A stretch of DNA of 34,479 nucleotides from an uncultured bacterium (GTDB lineage: Bacteria; Hydrogenedentota; Hydrogenedentia; Hydrogenedentales; Hydrogenedentaceae). The position numbers were made by a program, and so were the translations under genes. This document shows, in pieces, positions 24,817 to 33,367 of the stretch; position 1 is the first letter of the stretch; every line of letters starts with the position of its first letter. The stretch spans positions 1 to 34,479 of the forward strand of contig CAKZKR010000032.1 of NCBI GenBank assembly GCA_937124615.1, given 5' to 3'. A model generated the notes under the pieces. It did not search any database, had not been told where the DNA came from, and worked only from the letters and a program-made list of their open reading frames with translations.

Positions 24817-26139
24817 ATGAATTCGCTACCGTTTGAAAATCGTATTTGGGACCCAGCAGAGACTATCAAACCTGAAGAACGGCAAATTATCCAGTTAGAA
24901 TTATTAAAAAAAGTAGTAGAGAGGGTCTATAATACAGTTCCTTTTTACAAGACATCATTTGATAACTTAAAAGTAAAACCTGAAGATATAAATTCACTTG
25001 ACGATTTAAGAAAACTACCTTTTACTGTAAAAGAAAATTTAAGACAGAACTACCCATTAGGGCTTGTCGCAGTACCTAAGGATGGATTAGCACGAATTCA
25101 TGGTTCCTCCGGAACAACAGGTAAGCCTGTTTTAGTGGCATATACACATAAAGATCTCGAGACATGGGCTAACCTTTGTGCCCGTTTTTTGGTCGCAGGG
25201 GGGTTAAGAAAAGAACACTTTGTACAAATTTCATTTGGTTATGGTCTTTTCACCGGTGGATTCGGATTACACTATGGAGTAGAAAAAGTTGGAGCAACAA
25301 TTATTCCCGCTGCGTCCGGAAACACCGCCCGACAAATTTTACTTATCCAGGATTTAAAGCCCGATGTTCTTATATGTACCCCAAGCTATGCCTTAAACAT
25401 TGCAGAACAAGCAAAACAAACAGGAATAGAGCCTAAAGACTTATCGCTTAAGTATGGGCACTTTGGGGGTGAAATGTGGACAGAAGATATGCGAAAAGAA
25501 ATCGAAGAACAATTAGGAATTAAGGCTTTTAACAACTATGGGCTAAGTGAAGTAATCGGCCCAGGTGTAAGCGGTGAATGTTATTTGCAAAATGGAATGC
25601 ATATCCAAGAAGACCATTTTATTTTAGAATGTCTCAATCCTTCTACTCTCGAACCTGTAAAAGAGGGTGAATACGGTGAACTAGTTTTCACAAGTTTGAC
25701 GAAAGAAGCCTTCCCTATAATCCGATATAGGACAAGAGACTTAGCATACATAGATGATAGCCCCTGTCCCTGTGGAAGAACCACAAAACGAATGTCTCGT
25801 GTCAAAGGTCGTTCGGACGATATGTTAATTATCCGAGGTGTTAATGTATTCCCATCACAAATTGAGGAAGCCATTCTTCAAGTGTCCGGAATTGCACCCC
25901 ATTATCTCATTGAAGTTACAAGACCCGGTGTCTTAGACGAAATTTTTGTTAAGGTGGAGATACAACCCGGATATATTTCAGACAAGATGAGTGAAATGCA
26001 ATCCTTACGGGACCGTGTATTGCGGAAAATTAATGAAATTACAGGGCTCCATGTAAATGTAGAACTTCTTCCCCCCAACACATTGGAACGCTCAACAGGG
26101 AAAGCATGCAGGGTTATAGATCATCGAAAAATTTCATAA
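24817..26139 (+). CDS. paaK: Phenylacetate-CoA ligase family protein (second copy)
   Basis: A 440-residue paralog of the upstream ligase: [90 protein letters not shown] and [15 protein letters not shown]. The two copies are clearly alike along their length but differ at many positions, so this is an old duplication with likely different substrates or conditions rather than a recent repeat. AAGG lies about 9 bases before the ATG at 24817. It probably shares a transcript with the ACT gene. Confidence 0.92.
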   Translation: MNSLPFENRIWDPAETIKPEERQIIQLELLKKVVERVYNTVPFYKTSFDNLKVKPEDINSLDDLRKLPFTVKENLRQNYPLGLVAVPKDGLARIHGSSGTTGKPVLVAYTHKDLETWANLCARFLVAGGLRKEHFVQISFGYGLFTGGFGLHYGVEKVGATIIPAASGNTARQILLIQDLKPDVLICTPSYALNIAEQAKQTGIEPKDLSLKYGHFGGEMWTEDMRKEIEEQLGIKAFNNYGLSEVIGPGVSGECYLQNGMHIQEDHFILECLNPSTLEPVKEGEYGELVFTSLTKEAFPIIRYRTRDLAYIDDSPCPCGRTTKRMSRVKGRSDDMLIIRGVNVFPSQIEEAILQVSGIAPHYLIEVTRPGVLDEIFVKVEIQPGYISDKMSEMQSLRDRVLRKINEITGLHVNVELLPPNTLERSTGKACRVIDHRKIS

Positions 26140-26141
26140 AA

Positions 26142-26193
26142 CCCATGATAAGTAATTTATTTACATATATGATTTTTATTAAAATATCATGGG
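26142..26193. repeat. Inverted repeat between paaK and the GHKL ATPase gene
   Basis: CCCATGATA (26142-26150) and its exact reverse complement TATCATGGG (26185-26193) flank 34 AT-rich bases in the 77-base gap. No T-run follows on either strand, so a classical terminator is unlikely; it could be a regulatory hairpin or a protein-binding pair. Confidence 0.45.
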
Positions 26194-26216
26194 AACTAAA
26201 TCGATAAGGTTATAAG

Positions 26217-27458
26217 ATGCGAACAATACACATTCAGGTCAAAGAAGACCATCTCGAAACAATAGGTAAGACTCGTCCTTTAAATGCTATCGTTGAACTC
26301 ATCTGGAATGCCCTGGATGCGGAAGCAAAACAAGTTCAAATTCGTTTTGTCGAAAACGAATTAAGCGGTCTGGATTATATTGATATTATTGACGATGGCA
26401 ACGGACTAAAATTTGAAGATGCTTTAATTTCTTTCAGTAATTTAGGTGGCTCATGGAAAAAAGGGGAATATGTAACACCAAATGAAAAAAGGATATTACA
26501 TGGCAAATATGGTAAAGGAAGATTTCGTGCATTCTCTCTGGGCAGTAAAGTAACATGGAAAAGCATATATAAGGAGGAAAAACATCTTTATTATTTTTAT
26601 ATTAAAGGCGACATTGATAACCTGTCGGTGTTTGAAGTATCAGAGCCGGAACCTGCTACCGAATATGAAACTTCTACAGGCATGTATGTCCGAATTGCAT
26701 TACCCAACGATAACATTTCTCTGATACGGGGAATACTTGCAGTAGAAGAAATTACAGATATTTTTGCCCCTTACCTGATGCAGTATCCCCATGTAAAAAT
26801 CATATATGACGGTATATCCATTGATCCCCAAAATGTTCAAAAAAAACAATATGATTATCATTACAACGGTATTGTCGTCCCAAGTGGAAAAACAATAAAC
26901 GCTATACTAACAATTGTGGAATGGAATACTCCGGGAAGGAGAGGGCTTTTATTCTGTGATGAAAACGGTTTCACACGGTTTATTCCTTTCCCCCGATTAC
27001 ATTTTCGAAGTTTCAGTTATACAGCATACTTTAAAACAGAATATATCAGGCTGTTAGATCAGCAAGGATTGCTTCAGGCAGATGAATTGTGTGAAGATGT
27101 TCGTTTCTTAACTCATTACTGCAAAAAAAGACTTCGTGAACACTTCATACTCCGAGAAGCAGAAAAAACACAAATTATGATTCAGGAATGGAAAAACGAA
27201 GGAGTTTATCCTATAAGTCCAGAGGATCTATCTAACTCCGAAAATAACATTTCCATAAAGATATTTGAAATATACGCAACACATCTATTTCAAATGATTC
27301 GAGAATTAAACGATGCCCCGAAATTAACGCAACAATTAATCCTTAAACTTCTATACACTTTGATACAAACCGATTCCAATAAAGTTGCACATATACTAAA
27401 TGAAATCATTTCACTACCAGAAGAAAAAGAAACCGAGATACAGAAATTATTAATTTAG
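26217..27458 (+). CDS. GHKL (HSP90/MutL-type) ATPase-domain protein, probably shortened at the C-terminus
   Basis: A 413-residue protein with a Bergerat ATP-binding fold: N-box Glu27...Asn31 (VELIWNALDAEA), G1 DDGNGL (59-64) and G2 GKYGKGRFRAFSLG (96-109). A transducer-like beta-rich part and a helical tail follow. It resembles large stand-alone ATPases of the MORC/MutL/HSP90-like class in which this segment is followed by a further domain of about 250-300 residues; here the protein stops at IQKLLI with no remnant downstream. Comparison to the longer family is from memory. Possible roles are DNA remodelling or a defence module; no partner nuclease is adjacent. AAGG lies 7 bases before the ATG. 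Confidence 0.78.
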   Translation: MRTIHIQVKEDHLETIGKTRPLNAIVELIWNALDAEAKQVQIRFVENELSGLDYIDIIDDGNGLKFEDALISFSNLGGSWKKGEYVTPNEKRILHGKYGKGRFRAFSLGSKVTWKSIYKEEKHLYYFYIKGDIDNLSVFEVSEPEPATEYETSTGMYVRIALPNDNISLIRGILAVEEITDIFAPYLMQYPHVKIIYDGISIDPQNVQKKQYDYHYNGIVVPSGKTINAILTIVEWNTPGRRGLLFCDENGFTRFIPFPRLHFRSFSYTAYFKTEYIRLLDQQGLLQADELCEDVRFLTHYCKKRLREHFILREAEKTQIMIQEWKNEGVYPISPEDLSNSENNISIKIFEIYATHLFQMIRELNDAPKLTQQLILKLLYTLIQTDSNKVAHILNEIISLPEEKETEIQKLLI

Positions 27459-27470
27459 ATTTACAATAAT

Positions 27471-28205
27471 ATGTCCAATAATGCTTCTTTCAGGCAAATA
27501 GAAGATTATAAAAAATTATCCTTTGTTTATTTATCATTATCTTTACTACTCACTTTTACCCCTAAAATAATCATGGCTCAGAGTTTTATGGAAGATTTAT
27601 TTAAGGGTAAGGTACTATCATCGGAACCGGGTGTCTGGGCAATCTATGAAATAACAGACAAATCTACAAAAACACACATTTTACTTAGACAAGCAATTAC
27701 AGGTACTGAAAAAATAGATGACAAGACATCCGCACTATGGTTGGAGTCGGAAATTATACCTCCTGAGGGATTCCCTTCCGTATATCGTTTCCTAATATCC
27801 TACGACAATAATGGAAAAGAAAAAATCCATAAAATAATCGTTCGAGAAGGTGCCAACTCCCCTCAAAATATCAATATTGAGAATATGCCAGAAAATAATG
27901 AGCAATCACCAAAGAAAAAACTCGTTAATGAAGAAGAAGTTGAGTTTAATAATGGAAAAATTAAAGCAAAACACTACATAATTGAAGATAATAATACAAA
28001 AAAAGAAATTTGGCTTAATGATGAGGTAAAACCTCTCGGTATCGTAAAACTATCAACAAATGAAGGAGACATGATTCTGGTTAAATATGGAAAGGGTGGC
28101 GAAGAATGTAAAAGCGCTCTTGACTTATCTACTCGAAAAGACCTTACAATAGATTCTTTGAAAACCCATGTGGATATTTCTACTACTGATAATTCTAAAA
28201 AGTAA
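27471..28205 (+). CDS. Exported protein of unknown function
   Basis: A 244-residue protein I do not recognise. After a polar N-terminus there is a hydrophobic segment (about residues 18-36, LSFVYLSLSLLLTFTPKII) ending near AQS, consistent with a signal peptide. The mature part is charged, probably beta-rich (GVWAIYEITD, LWLESEIIPPEG), with a low-complexity Asn/Glu/Lys stretch about 130-160 and an ISTTDNSKK tail. It follows the GHKL gene by 12 bases and probably shares its transcript. The ribosome site is weak. It may be a periplasmic or outer-membrane-associated protein. Confidence 0.65.
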   Translation: MSNNASFRQIEDYKKLSFVYLSLSLLLTFTPKIIMAQSFMEDLFKGKVLSSEPGVWAIYEITDKSTKTHILLRQAITGTEKIDDKTSALWLESEIIPPEGFPSVYRFLISYDNNGKEKIHKIIVREGANSPQNINIENMPENNEQSPKKKLVNEEEVEFNNGKIKAKHYIIEDNNTKKEIWLNDEVKPLGIVKLSTNEGDMILVKYGKGGEECKSALDLSTRKDLTIDSLKTHVDISTTDNSKK

Positions 28206-28277
28206 TAATGTTTTTTTACTCTATACGAACCTGTTAATATTAATTAAAGTTTTGTAAAACATAATGTAATAAATAGT

Positions 28278-29000
28278 ATGAACCAACAGAATAAAAAAAG
28301 TGATATTGTCCTTAATCTAAAATATGCCATAAATATTTTTTTCATCTTACTGCTATGTATGTACTTTCTTATTAATGGGATGAGTTGTAAAACAGGCCCA
28401 GATAAAAAAGCAAAGGAGGAAGTTGTTTTAGCAGGAGAACTAATACCTTTTATCCCAGAAAATCCCATATCAAACATCCAGTGCATCCGAGGTTCTTACC
28501 CTAAAATATTTAATCCCGAAAGTCAAGCTATATGGTCACAATCACCAACCTCCTCCTTTTCACATGGAGTAACGATCGAAATTACATTAGACTCCTCTTT
28601 CCAAGACATGAGTATTGCTTATGACAGTGTCAGTCTAAGAGGATTTAATGTATATATGCTATTAAATGAAAATACAGAAGTACAACCAACTCAGATTATA
28701 GTGGACAAAACATTAGAAGAAATTCCGTCAGGAACTCTACGAAGATTTAAAAGAAAAGTAACTCTGGTTTTTCCTTACAACGCTAATGAAATACTCGTCC
28801 CTAAAGAAGGACTGCAAAATGTAAAGATATATCTTATACTAAATGGTTTCGACACCCTGTTCTGTTTTTCGTGGAGTCCAAAGCAAATACCTGTGGAAGT
28901 TCCTCTTTCTATGAAATTACAAGATGGTAAAGAAAGTTTAAAGAAAAGACAGAAATCTCTTCATAAAAAGGTTTTAAATTGGACTCACACATTTGATTGA
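28278..29000 (+). CDS. Probable envelope (lipo)protein of unknown function
   Basis: A 240-residue protein. A hydrophobic stretch (about 17-36, YAINIFFILLLCMYFLING) ends at MSCKTG, where the Cys could be lipidated, but the lipobox is imperfect, so an N-terminal anchor is also possible. The mature part looks beta-rich (HGVTIEITLDSSFQDMSIAYDSV, FKRKVTLVFPYN) and ends in a lysine-rich tail. No ribosome site is evident before the ATG. It lies 72 bases after the previous gene and overlaps the next by 8 bases. No family recognised. Confidence 0.62.
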   Translation: MNQQNKKSDIVLNLKYAINIFFILLLCMYFLINGMSCKTGPDKKAKEEVVLAGELIPFIPENPISNIQCIRGSYPKIFNPESQAIWSQSPTSSFSHGVTIEITLDSSFQDMSIAYDSVSLRGFNVYMLLNENTEVQPTQIIVDKTLEEIPSGTLRRFKRKVTLVFPYNANEILVPKEGLQNVKIYLILNGFDTLFCFSWSPKQIPVEVPLSMKLQDGKESLKKRQKSLHKKVLNWTHTFD

Positions 29001-29718
29001 TACATCAGATAAAAAAACAAAAAAGAAAAAATATTCAAAAAGAAAAATACCCAAAACTACTTTGAAAAAAAGTCTTTTTTATTTAATAATATTTTCAAAT
29101 AGTTTATTTTTTTTTACATGCTGTATCCTTGTTTTATATCCACAAATTCAATTCTCTTTCTTGTCCAAGATTATAGAGAATACTCTTATCAATACCCCTG
29201 AAATTCGTTGTCATTTTGACCAGGCCCGTTTAAATTTTTGGGATTTTTCAATCAATCTTCGAAATTTTCAAATTAATAACCCAACTTTTTTCCCCGAAGA
29301 GTTTGCCATCCATTCGGATGATATACAAACGAAACTCCATATCTCATCCACTTTCAAACTAAAATATAGTATATATATTAATAATCTACAACTGAATTTA
29401 TACTATATTCCCGGTAAAGGAACGAATATTGGATCTTTATTAAAATCATTTAAAGAGCAAGAAAAACAAAATCATAAATCGATATTTGCCAATATTAATT
29501 CCATTTCCATAGACAGGGTTGGAATAATTATTAGCCAAAACCTTGAACCTCAAAAAATAGAAATCAATATAACGAACAGTAAACAGAACCCCTATAATTT
29601 AACAAGCGACAAAAATTTTATGGAACTTGTCATCGATTCCCTTATCATTGGAAACAAAGACATACCTGAAGATTTCCGAACGAGTTTAATCAATGATATG
29701 AAACAAAATACAATATAG
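28993..29718 (+). CDS. AsmA-like inner-membrane-anchored protein, short
   Basis: A 241-residue protein with a lysine-rich cytoplasmic N-terminus, one membrane helix (about 28-52, LFYLIIFSNSLFFFTCCILVL) and an outward beta-rich region. The layout ARLNFWDFSINLRNFQINNP, then IQTKLHIS, then ININNLQLN-like and NIGSLLKSF strands resembles the start of AsmA/YhdP-type proteins, which are much longer bridge-like lipid-transport factors. Only a single repeat-like stretch is present here. The start is a TTG at 28993 overlapping the stop of the previous gene; no ATG is in frame nearby. Function is inferred from the layout alone. Confidence 0.62.
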   Translation: MIDTSDKKTKKKKYSKRKIPKTTLKKSLFYLIIFSNSLFFFTCCILVLYPQIQFSFLSKIIENTLINTPEIRCHFDQARLNFWDFSINLRNFQINNPTFFPEEFAIHSDDIQTKLHISSTFKLKYSIYINNLQLNLYYIPGKGTNIGSLLKSFKEQEKQNHKSIFANINSISIDRVGIIISQNLEPQKIEINITNSKQNPYNLTSDKNFMELVIDSLIIGNKDIPEDFRTSLINDMKQNTI

Positions 29719-29746
29719 AAATATATCTACAACAGGAAAATAAGAC

Positions 29747-30850
29747 ATGGCAAAAGTTGAATTAAAAAATTTAACAAAAACTTATCCTGATGGTGTTACC
29801 GCTGTTAAAGATGTAACAATTACAATAGAAGATAAAGAATTTGTAGTGCTTGTTGGACCTTCGGGCTGTGGAAAAACAACGACACTACGAATGGTAGCAG
29901 GTCTTGAAGAAATCACTTCCGGGGAAATCCTTATTGATAGGAAACTGGTAAATAATGTCCATCCCAAAGACCGTGATATTGCTATGGTCTTTCAAAATTA
30001 TGCATTATATCCACACATGACCGTTTATAAGAATATGGCATTTGGCTTAATGCTAAGAGGTGTATCCAAACAGGAAATTGATAAGAGAGTTCGTGAGGCA
30101 GGGGAAATATTAGGGTTAACCGACTACTTAAACGCTAAACCGAGGGTACTATCCGGTGGACAACGACAGAGAGTCGCTGTAGGCAGAGCCATTGTTCGGA
30201 ATCCTAAAGTCTTCCTTTTCGATGAACCTCTCTCCAATCTGGATGCCAAAATGCGTGTTCAAATGCGTGCTGAAATATCAAAGTTACATCACCAATTAAA
30301 AGCCACAATTATTTATGTAACCCATGACCAGATAGAAGCCATGACAATGGGAGACCGTATCGTTGTAATGAATAATGGAACTGTTCAACAAGTAGGAACT
30401 CCTTTGGAATTGTACCATAAACCCGCAAATAAATTTGTTGCAGGTTTCATTGGCAGTCCTCCTATGAACATGATTGAAGGAATTATTGTTGTGAAAAACG
30501 AAAAAATGTATTTTACTGATACACATAATATCGAAATAATTGTTCCTGAAAATTTAGAGGAACCCATAAAAACTTATATAAACAAAAAAATAGTTTTAGG
30601 CATTCGTCCAGAAGATTTTATCATTAATCAAAATCAAGTATTACAAAAAGGTCTCTCTATTTCTGCAGATGTAGAAGTAGTTGAACCTATGGGTTCCGAA
30701 ATGAATTTATATTTAAATACAGGTAAAAATATCATTACTGTAAAACTCAAATTAACAAATGAACCCCCTATTGGTAAGCCTTTCATAGTCAACATAGACA
30801 ACGGAAAAATTCATTTCTTCGACCCCATATCAGAACAAACCATTATATAA
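29747..30850 (+). CDS. ugpC: Sugar ABC transporter ATP-binding subunit (MalK/UgpC/MsmK type)
   Basis: A 367-residue ATPase with Walker [10 protein letters not shown] (37-45), Q-loop [11 protein letters not shown], signature LSGGQRQR, Walker [14 protein letters not shown], the switch His in [10 protein letters not shown], and a C-terminal regulatory domain ([22 protein letters not shown]) of the CUT1 type. It powers uptake of oligosaccharides, glycerol-phosphate or related sugars and may serve several permeases. The permease and binding-protein genes are not in the window, so it is probably a shared or orphan ATPase. It is followed by galK after 31 bases, suggesting use for galactose-containing sugars. 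The gene symbol reflects the family, not a proven substrate. Confidence 0.92.
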   Translation: MAKVELKNLTKTYPDGVTAVKDVTITIEDKEFVVLVGPSGCGKTTTLRMVAGLEEITSGEILIDRKLVNNVHPKDRDIAMVFQNYALYPHMTVYKNMAFGLMLRGVSKQEIDKRVREAGEILGLTDYLNAKPRVLSGGQRQRVAVGRAIVRNPKVFLFDEPLSNLDAKMRVQMRAEISKLHHQLKATIIYVTHDQIEAMTMGDRIVVMNNGTVQQVGTPLELYHKPANKFVAGFIGSPPMNMIEGIIVVKNEKMYFTDTHNIEIIVPENLEEPIKTYINKKIVLGIRPEDFIINQNQVLQKGLSISADVEVVEPMGSEMNLYLNTGKNIITVKLKLTNEPPIGKPFIVNIDNGKIHFFDPISEQTII

Positions 30851-30881
30851 ATGACCTTATATTTTTTAGGAGTAAGGAATT

Positions 30882-32075
30882 ATGGGAGTAACTTTAGAAT
30901 TTTTAGAACAACAGTTCTATAATTTTTTTAAAACCGAACCCGATGTAATAGTAAAAGCTCCTGGAAGGGTTAACATTATTGGAGAGCACACTGATTATAA
31001 CCATGGTTATGTACTTCCTATGGCTTTAGAACAATGCACATATATCGTTGGGAAAAAGAGGAACGATTCCCTCTTAAATTTCTATGCATTAAATACAAAT
31101 CGTCAAAGTATTGCTGACCTACACTATCCCTCTCGTAATCCTATTGAGCCATGGATGGACTATATAATGGGGGTAACTCATGAATTAACAAAATTAGGAT
31201 ATTCCCTTCTCGGAGCAAATGGAATAATATTTGGCGATGTTCCTATGGCATGTGGTCTTAGTAGTTCTGCATCTCTTGAAATGGCCGTATTAAAGTTATT
31301 TGAGGCGTTATACGACTTTACAATAGATGATGCTGAATCCGCAAAATTAGGACAACGGGTAGAAAATGAGTTTTTAGGATTAAAATCGGGTATTATGGAT
31401 CAGTTTATTTCAAGATGTGGCAAAAAAGGTCATGCTTTATTTTTAGACTGCAGAACTTTAAACTATGAACTAATTCCCATCGTTCTACATAACCATTCCT
31501 TTGTTATAGCAAATACAAATTGTCCTCGAGGCCTTACAGGGTCAAAATACAATGATCGCGTAGCAGAATGTAATGAAGCATTAAATACATTAATCTCTTT
31601 TTTCAAAAAACCAGCCACACACTTAAGGGATTTCACTCTTGATGAACTACTTCAAACAAAGAGTATCATGAATCCAATACCCTTCAGAAGGGCTTATCAT
31701 GTCTTATCTGAAAACAATCGTGTACTTTCTTGTATTGAGGGTCTAAAAAATGGGGATATTCAAAAAGTAGGAAATTTACTTAATGAATCGGATTTAAGTT
31801 TGCAAAGGGATTATGAAGTAACAAACAATGAACTTGAAATAATAACGGATATTGCAAGGAATATTAGGGGTTGTAAAGGTGCAAGAATGACAGGTGCCGG
31901 TTTTGGTGGTTGTACTATAAATTTAGTTGAGACAACATACATTGAAGATTTTGTTAATACCCTTATAGAAAAATACAAAAATAAGACAGGAAGAAACGCC
32001 TCCTTTATTATTTCTCACCCATCCGAAGGAGCAAAAATTGTAAAATCCTTATATAAACCTCTTCTCACCAAATAG
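30882..32075 (+). CDS. galK: Galactokinase
   Basis: A 397-residue GHMP kinase: the galactokinase signature APGRVNIIGEHTDYN with Arg29, the ATP loop CGLSSSAS (124-131), catalytic Asp173 in GIMDQFISRCG, and GARMTGAGFGGCTINL near the C-terminus. It phosphorylates alpha-D-galactose at C1, the first committed step of the Leloir pathway. A GGAG-type site precedes the ATG. It shares a likely transcript with the sugar ABC ATPase; galT and galE are not in the window. The upstream GH36-like enzyme is a plausible galactose source. Confidence 0.95.
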   Translation: MGVTLEFLEQQFYNFFKTEPDVIVKAPGRVNIIGEHTDYNHGYVLPMALEQCTYIVGKKRNDSLLNFYALNTNRQSIADLHYPSRNPIEPWMDYIMGVTHELTKLGYSLLGANGIIFGDVPMACGLSSSASLEMAVLKLFEALYDFTIDDAESAKLGQRVENEFLGLKSGIMDQFISRCGKKGHALFLDCRTLNYELIPIVLHNHSFVIANTNCPRGLTGSKYNDRVAECNEALNTLISFFKKPATHLRDFTLDELLQTKSIMNPIPFRRAYHVLSENNRVLSCIEGLKNGDIQKVGNLLNESDLSLQRDYEVTNNELEIITDIARNIRGCKGARMTGAGFGGCTINLVETTYIEDFVNTLIEKYKNKTGRNASFIISHPSEGAKIVKSLYKPLLTK

Positions 32076-32117
32076 TTATTTTAATATTAACACTTTACAA
32101 TTATCTAAAACTATTAT

Positions 32118-32152
32118 GTGAAAATTTTCATGTTTGTCGTGCAAATTTTCAC
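32118..32152. promoter_or_regulatory. Two tandem 14-bp palindromic operator-like sites
   Basis: Site 1 GTGAAAATTTTCAT (32118-32131) and site 2 GTGCAAATTTTCAC (32139-32152) share 12 of 14 bases and start exactly 21 bases apart, two helical turns. The core TGAAAATTTTCA of site 1 is a perfect palindrome. They lie about 31 bases before the -10 box of the pilin genes, where an activator or repressor could bind. Together they could also fold as a stem of 10 bp with a 15-base loop, but no T-run directly follows. Confidence 0.55.
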
Positions 32153-32179
32153 TATTTGCAATATTTTTTTGGATTATTG

Positions 32180-32188
32180 TGTTATAAT
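32180..32188 (+). promoter_or_regulatory. Extended -10 promoter for the pilin-like genes
   Basis: A perfect extended -10, TG-T-TATAAT, with no good -35 at the usual distance. It lies 31 bases before the first pilin ATG, so the leader would be short (about 25 bases). Absence of a -35 fits control by a factor bound at the palindromes just upstream. Confidence 0.6.
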
Positions 32189-32219
32189 ATAAAAAAAATT
32201 TAGATACAGGATAAATAAA

Positions 32220-32684
32220 ATGAATAGGAAAAAAAATGAGGGCTTAACATTAATAGAAATTATGATCGCAGTTGCCATTTTTGCTTTTGTAGTTGGGGTA
32301 ACAGCAGTCACATTAGTTTCTTCTCATAATAATTTACAGATGCAAAGAGAACGCATACAGGCTCTCCATGTATGCCGTGCAGTTATTGAAGCAATCCGAG
32401 AGAAAAGAAAAGATTTTAATACAAGTAATGAAACCTTTAACTGGGAAGGTTTTTACTCATGGATTAACGGCAGGACATCTAATGATTGGTTAACCATGGT
32501 ATCCGCACCGGAACATCCAATTTCAATACCTGATTTACAAATAAGTGTGGTTTGTAGAAATATGAACGGAAATCCTGCCGGAGGGACAGATAATCCTGCA
32601 CAAATTTTTGTGTCTGCAACATGGACATCGATTCGTGGACATACTCTCAGAGATACTGTTGCAACCATTGTAACTTCAAGATAA
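32220..32684 (+). CDS. Type IV pilin-like (PilV/GspI-type) prepilin
   Basis: A 154-residue protein with a type III signal: KKNEGLTLIEIMIAVAIFAF. Prepilin peptidase would cut after Gly8, leaving the conserved glutamate at position 5 of the mature protein, followed by a hydrophobic helix and a small soluble domain ending TLRDTVATIVTSR. It resembles PilV/minor pseudopilins of type IV pilus or type II secretion systems. It is first in a run of three such genes, 31 bases after a -10 box. The pilus motor and secretin genes are not in the window, so which system it serves is not settled. Confidence 0.88.
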   Translation: MNRKKNEGLTLIEIMIAVAIFAFVVGVTAVTLVSSHNNLQMQRERIQALHVCRAVIEAIREKRKDFNTSNETFNWEGFYSWINGRTSNDWLTMVSAPEHPISIPDLQISVVCRNMNGNPAGGTDNPAQIFVSATWTSIRGHTLRDTVATIVTSR

Positions 32685-32700
32685 AATGAGGATTTCATAT

Positions 32701-33357
32701 ATGAAAAAAGACAATTATGGTTTTACCTTAATTGAGGCGACTATATCAGTTGCGTTAATGGGTATTATCTCTCTATTAAGTTTCCTGGCATTACAATCCT
32801 CTGTAAAATCATCGTCCCTATCTTTTGTTCAAAACGAAATTGACTCCGACTTACGGAACACTTACAATGAACTTTCGGAATTAGTAAAACAAGCATACAC
32901 AGAGGCATCTACAAATGTTACTCCTCCAATATCCCCTGCAGGAGCGGAAGCCATTCAAGTTCAAAATAATGGAAGAGGTTTGCGATTCTTTGTTCCTGTT
33001 CCTGTTAACAACTCATCCTTTATTCGATCTTCTCAACCAATTCTTGTACAACATGAAAATGAAGACCGTGCATCAGGCGGTGTTGCACCAAATGCTATTT
33101 TAGATGCAGGCGAGGATACAAACGGAGATAGAACTCTAACAAGAAGACTGGTATTGGTAGAGGGAAATAATAGACGAGTAATAGGAAGTGCTAATTGCAT
33201 AAGCAATGTCGAGTTTCAACTATTACCCGATAGAAGTAATAGTAATAATTTACCAACATTGTTATATATATACTTAGAAGGAACAAAAAGAATGGGACCT
33301 GGAGAAGGACCCTTAATACGTGCCGAGCTCAGCGGAACAATCAAATTGGAAAATTAG
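32701..33357 (+). CDS. Type IV pilin-like (PilW/GspJ-type) prepilin
   Basis: About 218 residues from ATG 32701 (MKKDNYGFTLIEATISVALM), chosen over an ATG at 32686 because GAGG lies 9 bases upstream and the leader is then the usual length. Cleavage after Gly7 gives FTLIEA with Glu at +5. The soluble domain is beta-rich and carries a calcium-type loop (LDAGEDTNGDRTL). It is most like the larger minor pilins PilW/GspJ. It follows the first pilin by 16 bases and ends 10 bases before the next gene, with the ribosome site of that gene overlapping its stop. Confidence 0.87.
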   Translation: MKKDNYGFTLIEATISVALMGIISLLSFLALQSSVKSSSLSFVQNEIDSDLRNTYNELSELVKQAYTEASTNVTPPISPAGAEAIQVQNNGRGLRFFVPVPVNNSSFIRSSQPILVQHENEDRASGGVAPNAILDAGEDTNGDRTLTRRLVLVEGNNRRVIGSANCISNVEFQLLPDRSNSNNLPTLLYIYLEGTKRMGPGEGPLIRAELSGTIKLEN

Positions 33358-33367
33358 GAGAAAACAT

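Noticed and set aside
22977-26139. Recent tandem duplication of paaK
   Set aside because: The two ligases differ at many positions along their length and in their N-termini, so the duplication is old.
26217-29718. Complete anti-phage defence island
   Set aside because: Only a GHKL ATPase hints at defence. No nuclease, helicase, methyltransferase or toxin lies beside it, and the following genes look like envelope proteins.
32118-32170. Rho-independent terminator for galK made by the 10-bp inverted repeat
   Set aside because: The stem is nearly all A/T and the T-run begins about 12 bases after it, too far for a classical terminator; the tandem-site reading explains more. It is not excluded.
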